The notes beneath the pieces are model-generated. The model was given only the letters and a program-made list of their open reading frames with translations, had not been told where the DNA came from and searched no databases. The translations under genes and the position numbers were made by a program. Of a stretch of 64,000 nucleotides of DNA, positions 33,388-45,495 are shown in pieces. Each line of letters opens with the position of its first letter. Position 1 is the stretch's first letter. Source of the stretch: Thelonectria olida (Eukaryota > Ascomycota > Sordariomycetes > Hypocreales > Nectriaceae); NCBI GenBank assembly GCA_020736575.1, contig JAGPYM010000010.1, positions 124,001 to 188,000 of the forward strand, read 5' to 3'.

Positions 33388-36300
33388 GATGTAAAGAGTT
33401 GGTGTTTTCAAGTTCGATAAAGTGGTAGTGCGGCTTGGAATGTCTGAGATCAAGTTGGATTGTTGGCTTGAGAGTTTGGTAATTGTCTATGAATGTTGGG
33501 CGGCTTCCGAGGTTTTATAACCCTTCACAGACCCAGAACAGACTGGAAATAGACCGTGAAATGTGCTCAACGGCCTACGCAGTCAAAAGCATCCAGCCTG
33601 ATCTGGTGACCAGCCGAGAGTCAATGCAAAACGCCGTCATACGCCGCAATGCGCCAAGAACAACTCATTGATCCGACAATCCTTCCTCGCATTCAGTCAA
33701 AGGATCACATCCGAGACGCACAGAGTCACGGCGATGGACGGTCTGAATATTCCTGTCAGACTGCATGCTGCTCGAAATCCTACATCCGAATTATTCTTAG
33801 ATTATAGGAGTCCGATGAATGAGGGCAATTAGGGTCTTCAATGTTGCTCATACAACCTAACAGGTAACTATGGGCCCGTCAGGTCTTGCCTGGCATGAAA
33901 CTTCCCAAGTAAGTTGATATACTCATTTTGAGAGCAATTTATCAACAAGACAGGTGTAATAGATGCTGAGAGGCTGTGTATCTGAATCTACGGCGGGATA
34001 GAGGACGGGAAAACCAGCCCGTGCAAGAAGGAGGATTGAGCGTCCAGTTGTGAAGGTGGACCGAATGGCCAACTGCTATTCGAAGACTGCACGCAGCAAT
34101 GGAAGTGTGCTGCATTGCATGCATATTTCTCGAAATTCTGAATTACCTATGTAGGTATGTAGATATTATTAGATTATTCGAGTAAGATTTCCATAAGCCG
34201 ACGATCCGATGGGGCATCGGGGTTGATTGGAACCACGCGATACGCTGACGGCGGGCGGCTATGTGAAGGAATTTGAAACACGAAAGGAGCCAGAATGACG
34301 GAATGATAGGCTGTCGTGCACCGCAATGCTAATCACGAGGTGGTCGGAAGTGGCTATGAGAAAGTAGCTCGAAATCCTCACGTACGAGTCGTACAAGTCA
34401 AGTCCCTAGTTTACAACGTTCATCCATGCAAACCTCGGACTATGTTTGTGAGTCCGACATAGGTAGTAAGACTTCATTTGGGATATATCGCGCATTGCTT
34501 CCGGTGGATGCAAGGTTGCTGCGAGCTTCCATTTCTCGAACAAGTATTGTGAGGAGAAACTGGCCGGGCTACAATCACGGACCGTCGGTCAAAAGACCAT
34601 GCAGACCGATGAGACGGTTTTCTCCTGAAGGAGAAGTGTGGGTGTGTGCTCTAGATCATAGTCTCCAAAGACGTTGAACTTCTAATGAGGAGCCATGAAT
34701 ATGATGTCGCCGACGAGTCGCTGGTCCCCTGTGGCCCATGATGAGCCTTCTTTGATCCTCGTCGCCTTCCAAAGATTGGTAACGAGTGTCGGGCGAGACG
34801 ACTAGCTTCTAAAGACCTGACGGAGGGGATTAGCTTGTGGTGAATCCCGGAATATAAATGTTGATTCAAGACTTTCATTTTTCTACCTCATAGCTCTAAA
34901 GACTCGGTAGGTCGTCGTTCTAATAGGAGATAATAAACTTGGGGGGGATGTGATTTGTCGGACAGGCTGCGCATCGCCTGGTTAACATCTGAAGTAGAGA
35001 GCACATGTCAATTGGTGAAGCTCGCCGCCATGGGGTCACAATACATGTACGAACCAACACTGGAGCGATTCCGATCATGGAGACAAACCAACGGCAGGTA
35101 TTCTAGTTGGAATGACATGCCGAACATGTGTCACTCCATAATACTGCATCTCATGGAGTCCAACACGCGCACCGGACATGCCGTTTGCGTAGACAGGGGT
35201 GGTTTAGGGCAGTGAGCTCGTTGGCTCGCAACAATGTTGGTTGTAACGTCGATTTTAACACAACGGGGGCTACTCTTGAACGCAAACCCGATATTATGGT
35301 CTTTTACCGTCATTTCAATATCGATCCAACGTTGCCTTTACCATAGTTGCCATATTCTTACATTCCGGTGTTTCCTTACGAAATGCCGTTTCTTTCGGCG
35401 CCGGCACCGTGAGTCCTTGTCTAGCGTGTCAAACCGTCCGGAGTCCCCGAACAACGGCAGCTGAACCAAAATCCTGACCTACGGACATTCCGTTGAAGCT
35501 AGCATACGTCACTTTTGCCACAGGAGACCGAGGAATTGCGCAGAGGAACCTCCCTGTCCATCTGAACCTGTCATGATCAATATTCGCAGCCGTGGCTGCA
35601 TGGAATAAGTTGGGGATGGTTATTGTGGCTTGAAAATCAGGAGGTAACCCGTCGGCATTCCCATATTTCGCGGAGTAGGGCCTTGATCGGTCTCTCGTCC
35701 GTCCGCTACTGGGGTTCCCCCGAGAGGAAGAAGAAACTTCAAGGCAACGTTGGACAGACGTAGCTGAGGAAAGCTCCATGGCGTTGGCTGGACTGAGCCT
35801 CCCTTGGCGACGATCACCGTCAACTGAGTGATATTCCCTGGCGGAGATCATAAAGTCGTTAAGCGAGAAGGTCTGCCTTGTCTTCCGTCACAAAAGCCCT
35901 GTTACGCAGTATATCAGAATACCTCATTGTTACGTAGGTAGTCATAGCGAGGCTCACCTGTGCTTTTCTTACGCCCCGTTCTGTCACACTCCATTTTAAA
36001 GCTATGGAGGGTTAGGCAGTGCTTGGCCAGGATTGCATCCGATCACGACGCCGTTTGATCGGACAAGGGTTACGATCCCGCTCAGCTGCGTCGGACCGTA
36101 ATGGACCGGGACTAAAACGCGAGACACAAGCAATCAAGCCACTGAATTGACATTCGTCATAAGCCTGTCAAGCTAAGAGACCTTGCGCTTTGACTTGGAT
36201 CTGCATTGGCCCTAGTTCCGGGGACCTGAGGACAATCTGCCGAGAGCTGCCCGAGACATGCTGTTCATTGCTGTCAACATTGTTCTTGGCTTAAGCCCCC

Positions 36301-37288
36301 TTATCTCCATCCGCCCGTATCACCGGATTTACCTTTGGTCTTTGCTTTTTAGTCGCATGTGGTACCCTGTCGGTTGGCCCAGAGAGGCGGGAATCATGCT
36401 CATCCCACTGTCACCTCCAATGCGCGCCATGTCGGTTGCAACTTGCAAGGCGTTAGCCTACTGATGCCACATGCAATTTGCGAACAACCCCATGGTCCAC
36501 TCTTAGCCGTACCTGAAAAGGCTTGAATAACGCGGAATTCACGCATGGCTGTGCTGTCCTTGCCCATACCCCGGCACTCGCAGGCCCAACGCCGTTCCCA
36601 CGAGCCATGAGGGAGAGGAGGACTCCACGCACTCGATGAAAAGGCCATGGCTGATAAACCAGGTGGAGCCCTGGCAATGCAGACATTTTAACTATTTCCT
36701 CTTGATCCGAGACTATGGGAACTTGGCTCTTGAGTTGAGCTTTGTCGGCAGTTCGACCCCAGAGACCTGGTATGTGGCGTCCCAACGACAAGGTAAGACT
36801 CCCTCTCTCCCTTGACGATACATAGCAACCGCGGAGAGTCAACTACGTACCCAGAGAATCAGGAACTTCTGGCTTGGCAACACCTGATTCCCCACCATTC
36901 AAATGCCGATCTCTGACTTGCTTAACCAATCCAGCATTAGGGAGACACTCGCAATCAGAGTCTGCAGTCGCGAGCATCTTTACTTCCCGGCCCACCCACA
37001 TCCCACTTAGCGAGCTCAATCTCACATTTGATCGGGGAAGAAAAAGCAATACCGGCGCAGAGGGAGAGGCTAGAGAAGAGCCGAGTAACGGACGTTTGTT
37101 CCATCATAGCCTTCTCCGCGCTGCACAGCTAGACAGGCAACGGGGGATAACATCTCGATCTCCAGGATTTCTTCCACCCAGCCTTATTAAAAGCAAAGCC
37201 AAGGAACGGTGATGTGATTCGATCGTGTTCGAACCAGGAACATAACCACACTTCTCTTGTCAAACCGAGCTCGCTTCTCTCCACGATC
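33388..37288. other. Gene-poor intergenic region
   Basis: About 3.9 kb. Short frames on both strands (for example 35429-35851 and 36453-36842, both minus) carry no recognisable motif, and I found no repeats of note. The last 300 bp appear to be the leader of the zinc-finger gene. Confidence 0.5.
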
Positions 37289-38296
37289 ATGGCAAATTCT
37301 CAATCTCCCGCACAATCATCAAGCTCTAGCAACGGAGGCGAAGGTAGCGAAGGTGACAACAGACGGCAGGTCTGTCCGCATTGTCACAGATCCTTCAAAG
37401 ACCTCAAGGCACACGCCTTTGTCCACGCGAGAGAAAGACCCGAAAAGTGCCCAATCAAGACCTGCGAGTACCACATTCGAGGCTTCTCAAGAAAACACGA
37501 CCGGAATCGACACGCTCTGAACCACTACCGAGGGACCCTCATATGCAGTTTCTGTCCCGGGCTGGGAACGCCAGCAGAAATCTCTTTTAACCGCCTCGAC
37601 TTGTTCAAAAAGCATCTAGTCGAGACCCACGAGGTCCCCATGAAGCCGCCAAACGGCCACAGGCCCCCGTGCACTCGATCCGGTCTCGAGGAACCTGGCC
37701 ATTGCCATGTGTGCTGGCAGACTTTTTTAGGTCCCGACGACTTATACGACCATCTAGACGATTGCGTTCTGAGTGTTCTCAACCAAGAAGATCCCGCAGA
37801 GGCAATCAATGAGAGACTTTTAGCTGAGATAGTTATGGACGAGGACATGTTGTCAACAGGCTCGCCATCATCGCAAAACGGGCCACCGTCCAGCGCAGGT
37901 GGAGAGGACAGCACGCAGATGAACAGCCAGAGGTCTCCCAGCTCATCTTCCCCGTCCGAAACACGAAGTCGCAGAAACCGCAGGCACTATCCGGCAGCGT
38001 GGGGGTTCGACGATGCCCAATTGTCCTTGAAGAAGCGCGTGACGGCCGTTTTCGACGGGTCCGCGCGATTGGCGAGAGACGAAATTGTGCTCTCGAGGGA
38101 TCTTGAGATTCGGCTCAAGTTGGCTGACGGGGTATCATACGTGACGGACCTCGATGTGATGACTCTGAACAGAGCGGAAGCCATCTTTGCGGGACCCGAT
38201 GAGCAGCAGTCGAGTGAGACGCAACAAGTTTACGAGACACAAGCTTACGACACGCAAAGTTTCGAGACGCAGGATACCACTATGAGCGATTTGTGA
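37289..38296 (+). CDS. C2H2-type zinc-finger protein
   Basis: A single exon encodes 335 residues. Four zinc-finger-like units lie in the N-terminal half: C29/C32/H42/H46, C54/C59/H75/H79, C86/C89/H109/H114, and an atypical last unit C139/C142/H155/C159. The spacing varies, as in many fungal C2H2 proteins. A Ser-rich, Arg-rich linker (about 205-245) follows. The C-terminal tail has a degenerate four-fold repeat of a Y/F-[DE]-T-Q unit (QQVYETQAYDTQSFETQD). It is probably a nuclear DNA-binding protein. The first in-frame Met, 75 bases upstream at 37214, would add a peptide that looks like leader sequence, so I prefer 37289. The family is well supported; targets are unknown. Confidence 0.8.
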   Translation: MANSQSPAQSSSSSNGGEGSEGDNRRQVCPHCHRSFKDLKAHAFVHARERPEKCPIKTCEYHIRGFSRKHDRNRHALNHYRGTLICSFCPGLGTPAEISFNRLDLFKKHLVETHEVPMKPPNGHRPPCTRSGLEEPGHCHVCWQTFLGPDDLYDHLDDCVLSVLNQEDPAEAINERLLAEIVMDEDMLSTGSPSSQNGPPSSAGGEDSTQMNSQRSPSSSSPSETRSRRNRRHYPAAWGFDDAQLSLKKRVTAVFDGSARLARDEIVLSRDLEIRLKLADGVSYVTDLDVMTLNRAEAIFAGPDEQQSSETQQVYETQAYDTQSFETQDTTMSDL

Positions 38297-40039
38297 GCAG
38301 CAGTTATCTCCAATCCTGCAGCCAGATGTATACTAGTGTACAAAATAAGGACTGCATGACAACATCATCGGGAGATTTGAACGCCTTTCCAGAGATTAGG
38401 CCAAGATGCATCCTTTGCCTACAGTGGGAAAGGGAACCACAGCTCTGCATTCATTAAGTCAGGCATCCGGCTTTCGACCAGACCAGTGTTCCAAATTTGC
38501 AGAGCTGTATTCAGTGGCCTTTACTCGAGGAAGCCAGGGTCCAAACTCCAGGATAAGCAATGGATCCCAATCATCTAGCGACCCGTACCTGGAGGTCAAA
38601 ATCCGGCCTTCCCACAAGGGAAATTGACGGTCCCGTCCCCTGACTACATCTAGCAACGGCAAAAACCCTCGTGCCGATGACCGCATCAGGGGTCTCCCAC
38701 CGGCTAGGCCGGGCCGTTTTAGGGGTGTCCAAGACCTGCACACACTTTTCTCTGGCCTCGAATCAGCTGTCCAGCTATCAAGCACAGGGGCATCATCACT
38801 GTATTCCCTATATTTGACCGCGCCATCAAGCTCCATTCAGTTCTTGCGTCTGAGGACGCCATCATGGTCTTGTTGGACCCCCAAGATCAGCTCAGAACAA
38901 GACAGCCGCCACAAACCAAACAGTTCATAGCTTGGCTTTTCCTTCCTCTCTATTCCCGAGGCATTGGATAAGTTGAGGTCAGACCTATGTAATAAGAACC
39001 TCGATTGTTTGTCATCAAGTTCCCAAAGGCCCCTGTTTCTCTGCATCTTGCTCGGGTAGAGTAGTCAACAAATAATTCGAATTGAAGCGGTTATATTCCG
39101 CCAGCGTCGTCACAGCGGCTCACTATTACTGATGTGACATGTCAGAAAAGCCGAGGGAATGTGTTTTCACTGAGAGACGACTGATTCATTGTGAACGAGT
39201 CAGGATGGCCTTGCCACTTCAAGGGCCTCCTGCTTCATTCTCACACTAAGAATGTACGAATGAGCTTCACAATAACGGGCACAGCTCGTTCAAGGGACTC
39301 ATTGGACGCCTCATGCCAGATCGAGCGCCATTCCTACGTAGTACAGGGGATGTTGCGGGAGTGTGTGTGGGGAATCAGGTGCTTTCAAGGCACAACCGAA
39401 GATGGCCGCCGCCAGCTGAAGGATGAACAGAATATTCATTCCAATCTCATTGTTGATTTGCACAAGGTTGGTATCTTCCAATGACATCTCATTATGAATC
39501 TCCTGGCGGTCTAGACCTCGCGGACCTGGACGTGTTTGGAAGGGATCGACGATCGACCCGCCCTCCCAACGGTTCAACCTCGATTTACTACGCAGTAACA
39601 TGGGCAAAACGATGCCGAGCATTGGCCGTAGAATAAAACAGGGGCCGACATGCGATTTCAAAATACCATGTTCCACAGTGTCGGGATCCTCATCGAGCCT
39701 AACCTTGGTGGGTTTGGCGAGGCATCTCGCCCTCTTGCAACGTAACGGATGATAAGGTAGGTAGGGATGGAGGAGTGCTATTCCTGGCCATGTTATTACT
39801 CTCATAATTATTGTCAAAAAAAGCCGTTAATCTGGGCACACAATGGAGGTCGATACAGGCCAAACCCTAGTCTTGCATCTATCATAAGAAGCTTCTCAAT
39901 AGGGCTCACAGTTGGTCTCGAGGTGAAAATCCCTGCTAAGGAAGCCTTACTCAAGGAACCATATTCCGGGCCCCAATATAAAGGCACCTCTTCATTTGAC
40001 CCGGGCCCGCTTACTCTCATAAATAAAACTATTAACTAC
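38297..40039. other. Gene-poor intergenic region
   Basis: About 1.7 kb. A 168-codon minus-strand frame at 39311-39817 has no recognisable motif and an unlikely composition. Nothing else is supported. Confidence 0.45.
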
Positions 40040-40404
40040 TGTGACGGAGGGATCGGTGCTGCGTCTGAAGGCTTGACCCGGAAGGACCGGAAAGCTAGGT
40101 CTTGTAACGTCAAGAGATGCAGAGCTATAAGAGCGTTCTTCCTAGCTAGCTAGCTAGACAGTTCAGTTCAGTTCAGTTCAGTTCAGTCAAGTCAAGTCCA
40201 AGTTGTAATATCCCTCTTTGCAGTCAGATTGAAGATCCCTTTTCCCACTATTTTATATTCTCTTCCTTCAAGACCCTTCCTTCCTCAAGGACCCTCAAGC
40301 CCTTAAAGCCCTCTAGCAGCTAGGACTTTATCCGATCAGTTGGTCCTTCCTAGCTAGACCTTCCTCTAGCAGCCGGTTTTGCCTGTCTCCATTTCCCCCG
40401 TTTT
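40040..40404 (+). repeat. Candidate solo LTR with 5-bp target-site duplication
   Basis: The segment begins TGTGACGG and ends CCGTTTT. It is flanked by the direct repeat ACTAC (40035-40039 and 40405-40409). Inside are a TATAA at 40127-40131, a CTAG-rich stretch, five copies of GTTCA (40161-40185) and then a pyrimidine-rich part, as expected for a U3-R-U5 layout. The 3' end is not a clean TG...CA, so this is either a decayed solo LTR or a coincidence. I see no gag-pol next to it. Confidence 0.4.
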
Positions 40405-42655
40405 ACTACTCTAGTGAGTGGCATAGCTTGATTACTTGAGCCTTCAATTAAGCCCAAGCATGTCTATGACGCAATGAAGACCTGCGGTTGATCTGCAATG
40501 AGGGAAGCAGTGCGGAGTTTTCGTAGAGGACCTGCCTGAACGTACAGCACCCTGGCACGATGACCTCTGGTTGTAAAATACTTTAGTCAATAAAGAGGGC
40601 ATGATTACTGCGATACTGGACTGAAAATTTGTCTCAGCAATGCCGTCTTGGTTTGCGATGGAAATCCCTCAGCTCCTCGTGAGCCCAACCAGTCCGTGAG
40701 AAGTATGCCGATGAGAGCCCGGAGGAGGCCGAAGTATCGCAAGATGGTGGGTGATGGCGACGATTACTTGGACAACGAGGGGAGGAATGAGCTGTACCGG
40801 CACCACCTGATGGAGTTTGAGCAGACCCGACTGAGGGAGATATACACGAGTCGTATGAGCGAGCTGAAGCCGACATGGGATGTAGAAGTGGCGGATGGTG
40901 CTCTGAAGGGCGACTTCCTCAGAGCTGCTGAACATTGTGCCGCTGGTTTTCCACCACTGAGGGCGATCGTAAGATGGATGGATGTGTGGAAGGTTGTGAA
41001 TTTCCGAGATTTAAGAATTTATGTAGATAAATGAACAGAGAATATGTCTAAGTAAATGAGATGAACGGCGCTGAAAGCGAGTCTGAGCAGACGAGCAAGA
41101 ACGTAGACGTCAATGCTCAGCAAACTATTAAGATCGGAGCTCCGCGTACGGGACAAACGCTACCATTTCCCCGGCCTAGTAGTCCAGCCGGACAAGGCGT
41201 ATCTTTCACGAACGAGGCGTTGCAACATTACCACCGTGAACGCTAACGTTCTGAGATGCGTTGTTGGGTCCTGGTTCGATCCTAGATTTATGTACATGTT
41301 AATATGTCAACCCCAACAACATTAGCTCAACAGACAAACAAGGAGAATGTAAAAGCGACCATCCGAGCTGACTGGGAAGTGGCCTGAGTTTCGTGGCATG
41401 ATAGTCAGAGATGATTCCTGCCTAGGAGTTGAGCAGAATGGACTTATCAATAGTATTAAAACTTACCGCTTGGTGTGCTACCAATTTTGAGGTTTCGCTT
41501 GAGAAGTCCTGATTGCCTCAATTCGTGTCAGATAGAATGTATCTGTTCGGTCTATTCATTCTAGATTGGTGAATTAGTGCTGTGCTCTCTAACGGCCAGC
41601 CTGAACTCAATGCCGAACAATGTACAGGTAAGGTAGGGAGCTTAGAGGAACAGTGTGGCTGAGGAAAAAATCACTCTTCAAGACTAGGTAGGGCTGAGAT
41701 GGCGTGAGTCCTTAACGGAATACTTCAATTCCTTGTGATAGAGACTTGGGACTCATAAAGGCATATGGGGACTAACCTTAGACCCTGGCACACTCCTGGG
41801 CAACCCAACTGATTCCGAGATTGGTGCCTAAGTCATTTCAAGATGCAAGTGGAGGAGTGATTTCAAGCTCGGAGACCACGCCGCATAAGCAGTAGACTAG
41901 CACGTCTACCCCGGGCCAATGAATCGACTCGGGCACTGCAAAGGACAATACCGGAATGTGGATGGTAATCAAGAATGCCATTCACAGGTTTTCAGGCCTC
42001 GCAAGGCGGGGTCATGGGGCTGCTTTTCGCGGCTACAAGGGTAAGAGGACGGGGCATGCGGGTTAATAGAGGAAAAGATCCGACTAGTGCAAAGAGCTGA
42101 CAGCTGTAGAAGGTTGAAGCTTGCAGAATGGCTGCGAGCTGAAAACGGTTTATTGCTTACGTGCAGGACCGTCTAACTTGATCCAACATGACTGGGGTGG
42201 ACATGCTGACAGAGAGACCCTGCAAGAGCCATTCGACGTAGTATCTTGGCTTTCCGGAACTGCCGTTACAGAGCTGAATATCCCGACTAGGGAAAAGACC
42301 TGTCTAGTCTCCTCGTCGTATGATAGCTGCAGCAATTAGTTTGATGACTTTGAAGGAGATTCGCGAATACCATCTTCACGACAGCCACAAACAAGTACGT
42401 AAGCACCAGAAAACTTGCTATCGAAAACGAGGGAGGGATATGGTAATGTAGTGACTCATATGGTTGAAAGCGGAGTTGGTATGATACTGGAGGAGGAAAG
42501 TGGCTGATTTGCTTGAGGCATTTGATATAAATAAGAGAGGTTCCCATCGATAGAAGACTCGATTCAGATCCCAGACAGACCAACGAAAACCCTCAAGACA
42601 CCAAAATCCAGATTCACCTCACGAAATCTAGTATCGACCAAACTCACTTTTCAAG
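40405..42655. other. Gene-poor intergenic region
   Basis: About 2.2 kb after the candidate LTR. Apart from the doubtful frame at 40705-41034, annotated separately, no coding signal is convincing. The last 120 bases look like the leader of the coiled-coil gene. Confidence 0.45.
40705..41034 (+). CDS. Doubtful small hypothetical protein
   Basis: From ATG 40705 this frame encodes 109 residues. It starts with a basic stretch (MPMRARRRPKYRKM) and continues with an acidic, charged helix-like part (NELYRHHLMEFEQTRLREI) and a TWDVEV segment. The composition is more protein-like than its surroundings, and the frame is open for some distance upstream without another ATG. I recognise no family. It could be an orphan gene, or a relic of the element marked by the nearby LTR. 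Confidence 0.3.
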   Translation: MPMRARRRPKYRKMVGDGDDYLDNEGRNELYRHHLMEFEQTRLREIYTSRMSELKPTWDVEVADGALKGDFLRAAEHCAAGFPPLRAIVRWMDVWKVVNFRDLRIYVDK

Positions 42656-44818
42656 ATGGGTCACCACAAGAAGTGCGAGTGCGGTTCTCGGTATGTTCAC
42701 CTCAACTTGTCCCCCAACGAGCCACTACTCACACGCACCAGGACCGCAACGACCATACCTGAGCCACAAGTTGAAACCGTCTGCTTCGAATGCATTCTCC
42801 CCGCTGAAGAGTCCGCTCTGAAGCGCATTACAACTCCATTGCCCTTTTCGAAGAAGGTCACCGAGAATTTGGCTTGGGCAGCTGCCTTCATCGACCGCGC
42901 TGGTCACCTCACCCAGGTAAGTACTCCAGACTTCTTGGCGCCTAGCTTGAAAACCTATACTAATAAGTAAGCAGGACTATGAGCTCCTCGAGAAGCGGCT
43001 TCATGCTGCCATTGATACCATTGGCAATGATGCCATCGAGATGACTCTGCTTCGTGAGCAACTGCATGCCCAGGCTCATGTTGTCGAACGACTCGAGGTC
43101 ACGGTCGCTGGTCAGGAGAAGGTGAACAAGGAGCTGGAGCAGCGTCTTGCAAAAAGCCGTGCTGCCGCAGCCAAAGCGGAGAAGGATCTGGTCCGCAAGC
43201 TTCGCAACTCTGAGAAAGCCCTGCAGCGATCAAAGACTGCCGAGAGTCGCCTCAAGGACAAGCTCGACAAGACACTCCTTGAGGAGCATGAAAGATGGCT
43301 TCAGGAGATGGAGCACGAGAGGGAAGACCACGCCTCCATCGACTCTGCCCATGATGCTCTTGAGAGGGCTCTTCAGGAGAAGGCTGCCATCCAGGCCGAG
43401 CTGGATGCCAAGAGCCAGGAGCTCACCTCGACCCAGCATGAGCTCGACGCTGCCAAGGAGCAGTTGAGCGCTTGCAAGAAGAACTGCGAAAACAAGGAGG
43501 CTGAGATCAAGACCCTCACCGAGCAGCTTGCTACTGCCAACCGCACCAACACTGAGCTTTCTGGCAACCTTGATGCCGCCAACTCTCAACTGGCTGCCAA
43601 GGAGCAAGAGGTGGCAGATGTGACCAAGGCTCTCGGAGATGTGACTAAGGACCTTGCCGAGGCCAATGAGAAGATCACCCAGAAGGACAGCACCATCAGC
43701 AACCTCGAGGCCAGCTTGGCCGATGCCAATGGCAAGATTGCTGAGAAGGACGCTTCCATCAGCACCCTCGAGGCTAACTTGGCCGCTACTACTGAGGACC
43801 GAGATCAAAAGGCCAAGCTGCTCGAAGATCTCCAAAAGGCCACCGAGGAGACCCACAAGGCACTCCAGGACAAGATTGACGAGCTGAGCGCGCACGATCT
43901 TGAGGACCACCAGCGACTCCAAGCTGCCGAAGAAGCCAAACGAATCTCTGACCAGTCCATCAAGGACCTGCAGGAGAAGCTTGACGCTGCCAACGCGCAT
44001 GACGCCGAGGACCACCAGAGACTTCAGGCTGAAGAGGAGGCCAAGCGTGCGGCAGAGGCTGAGCTGGAGAGAGTCAAGCTTCAGCTTGAGGAAGCTAACA
44101 AGCCCAAACTTCCAAACACTGTGGTATGTATCCGTGCGAAAAAAAACTCTGAGATATAGAGTGCTAATAATTCTCAGACTCTCTCGAACCCCATCCCGAT
44201 TGTGGGTAGCCTAGGCGGTGCTTCTGACAACTTTGACGACATTTTCTATCCTATCGTGTCCTCGTTCCCCATCACCCTGTACGGCCATTCCTCCACCCAA
44301 GTGTTTGTGAACATCAATGGTACATTCACACTCGACAGAGGCGACGCTTCCTACACCTACCAGCCACTGCCTTGCCGAAACATGAATCTCCCCGACTACA
44401 CCTTGTTCCCCTTCTGGTGCGATCTCTACATCTACAAGGACACTCCCCAGGGCATCTACTACGAGATTGCCGGCCAAGCCCCATCGCGCACCCTCTGTGT
44501 CGAGTGGTATGTCTCTCGCTATGGAGACCAGACTCAGTATTACCACTTCAACATGCTCCTGGAGGAAGCACGACCAAACATTGTGACCTACAAGTACTAC
44601 GAGGCTTTGGATAAGGGTGGTGCCTGCACCATTGGAGCTCAGGGCCCGAACAGTGAGTTTGATTGAGATTTAGTGTATCGATCCGAGATGGCTAACATTA
44701 TTGTTCAGGTGCACAGATGTGGTCTTACAAGCAACAGAAGGCGCTTCCAGGCGTTCAGGTCGTCATCGACACTTCTTCGGGCTCGGTCACTGAGAGCACA
44801 TTCCCCCTGCCCCAGTGA
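42656..44818 (+). CDS. Long coiled-coil protein fused to a NIDO-like beta-sandwich domain
   Basis: Five exons, 42656-42690, 42742-42916, 42975-44123, 44178-44652 and 44709-44818, encode 647 residues. The N terminus has two cysteine pairs, CEC (7-9) and CFEC (26-29), which could bind a metal. Residues about 75-450 form a long heptad-rich coiled coil with internal repeats (KITQKDSTISNLEASLADAN and KIAEKDASISTLEANL; AHDLEDHQRLQ and AHDAEDHQRLQ). The C-terminal domain (about 455-620) resembles nidogen-like extracellular beta domains: FDDIFYPIVSSFPITLYGHS, VFVNINGTFTLDRG, LFPFWCDLYIY, GIYYEIAG, LCVEWYV, NIVTYKYYE. There is no signal peptide and no membrane segment, which is odd for a NIDO-like fold. 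The first intron is 51 nt and in frame, so retention would not break the protein. I assign no function. Confidence 0.8.
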
Positions 44819-45495
44819 ATATCGCAGTTGAATGGAGAAGCATAGGTCGCATTGAAATGGTAGCCATGACGTGGGCTGGAGTTTGCGCTTGGCCAAGGAA
44901 TGGGCGTGTAGTTGTCAACGTCGATAGTAATCAACTAACTCGGAGCCCTCCTTTGAGCATATATTCAGTCCTTCGTCTAACTATGCCCTCTACCTGTCCA
45001 TAAGGAGCTGTGCTGAGAACTTAGGTACTTTCTCACTCACTTATGCTATCTATCTCGTTGTTTTCTTTCTATTTCACTGCCCATATCCTCCTCACATTTC
45101 TAGAATACTTGATAGGCGCTGCTCGTTAGACCTTGGTGCGAGAATCGGAATGACGTGATCCAGTCCAAGATGATGAGACTCTCGCACGCATCCCACCCCC
45201 ATATCTCAACTCATTATCGCATTGGAGCGATCGGCTATCCCGTTTGCGGGGAATCTAATCACGACATTGATCTGAGATCAGGTACTATAGTTTGAGTCAT
45301 GTCATTGGTAGTTCTAAGGATTCCAAGACATCGTGGCATTCACTAAAGTGCCTCTGAAGGCGTCTTCGGTCAGCAATGCCGAGACTAACTTCCAGTGATA
45401 GTCTTGATTCGGCAGTAGCATCTGGGTATATATAACGCGGGAACTCGAGTCTCGCCTCCCTCGCCTCAAAACGTGGCCATAATTGCTATTCCAAA
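44819..45495. other. Intergenic, no gene supported
   Basis: About 680 bp containing the 3' flank of the coiled-coil gene and the promoter of the oxygenase ('tatataacgcggg' near 45427). No coding frame is supported. Confidence 0.5.

Noticed and set aside
39311..39817. 168-codon minus-strand open frame
   Set aside because: No motif or domain; composition not protein-like; lies in a gene-poor stretch.
41260..41290. GGTTCGATCC, resembling a tRNA B-box
   Set aside because: The T-stem does not pair and no acceptor stem or A-box lies at the right distance.
43230..44015. 261-codon minus-strand open frame
   Set aside because: Antisense to the coiled-coil region; Leu/Gly-rich artefact.
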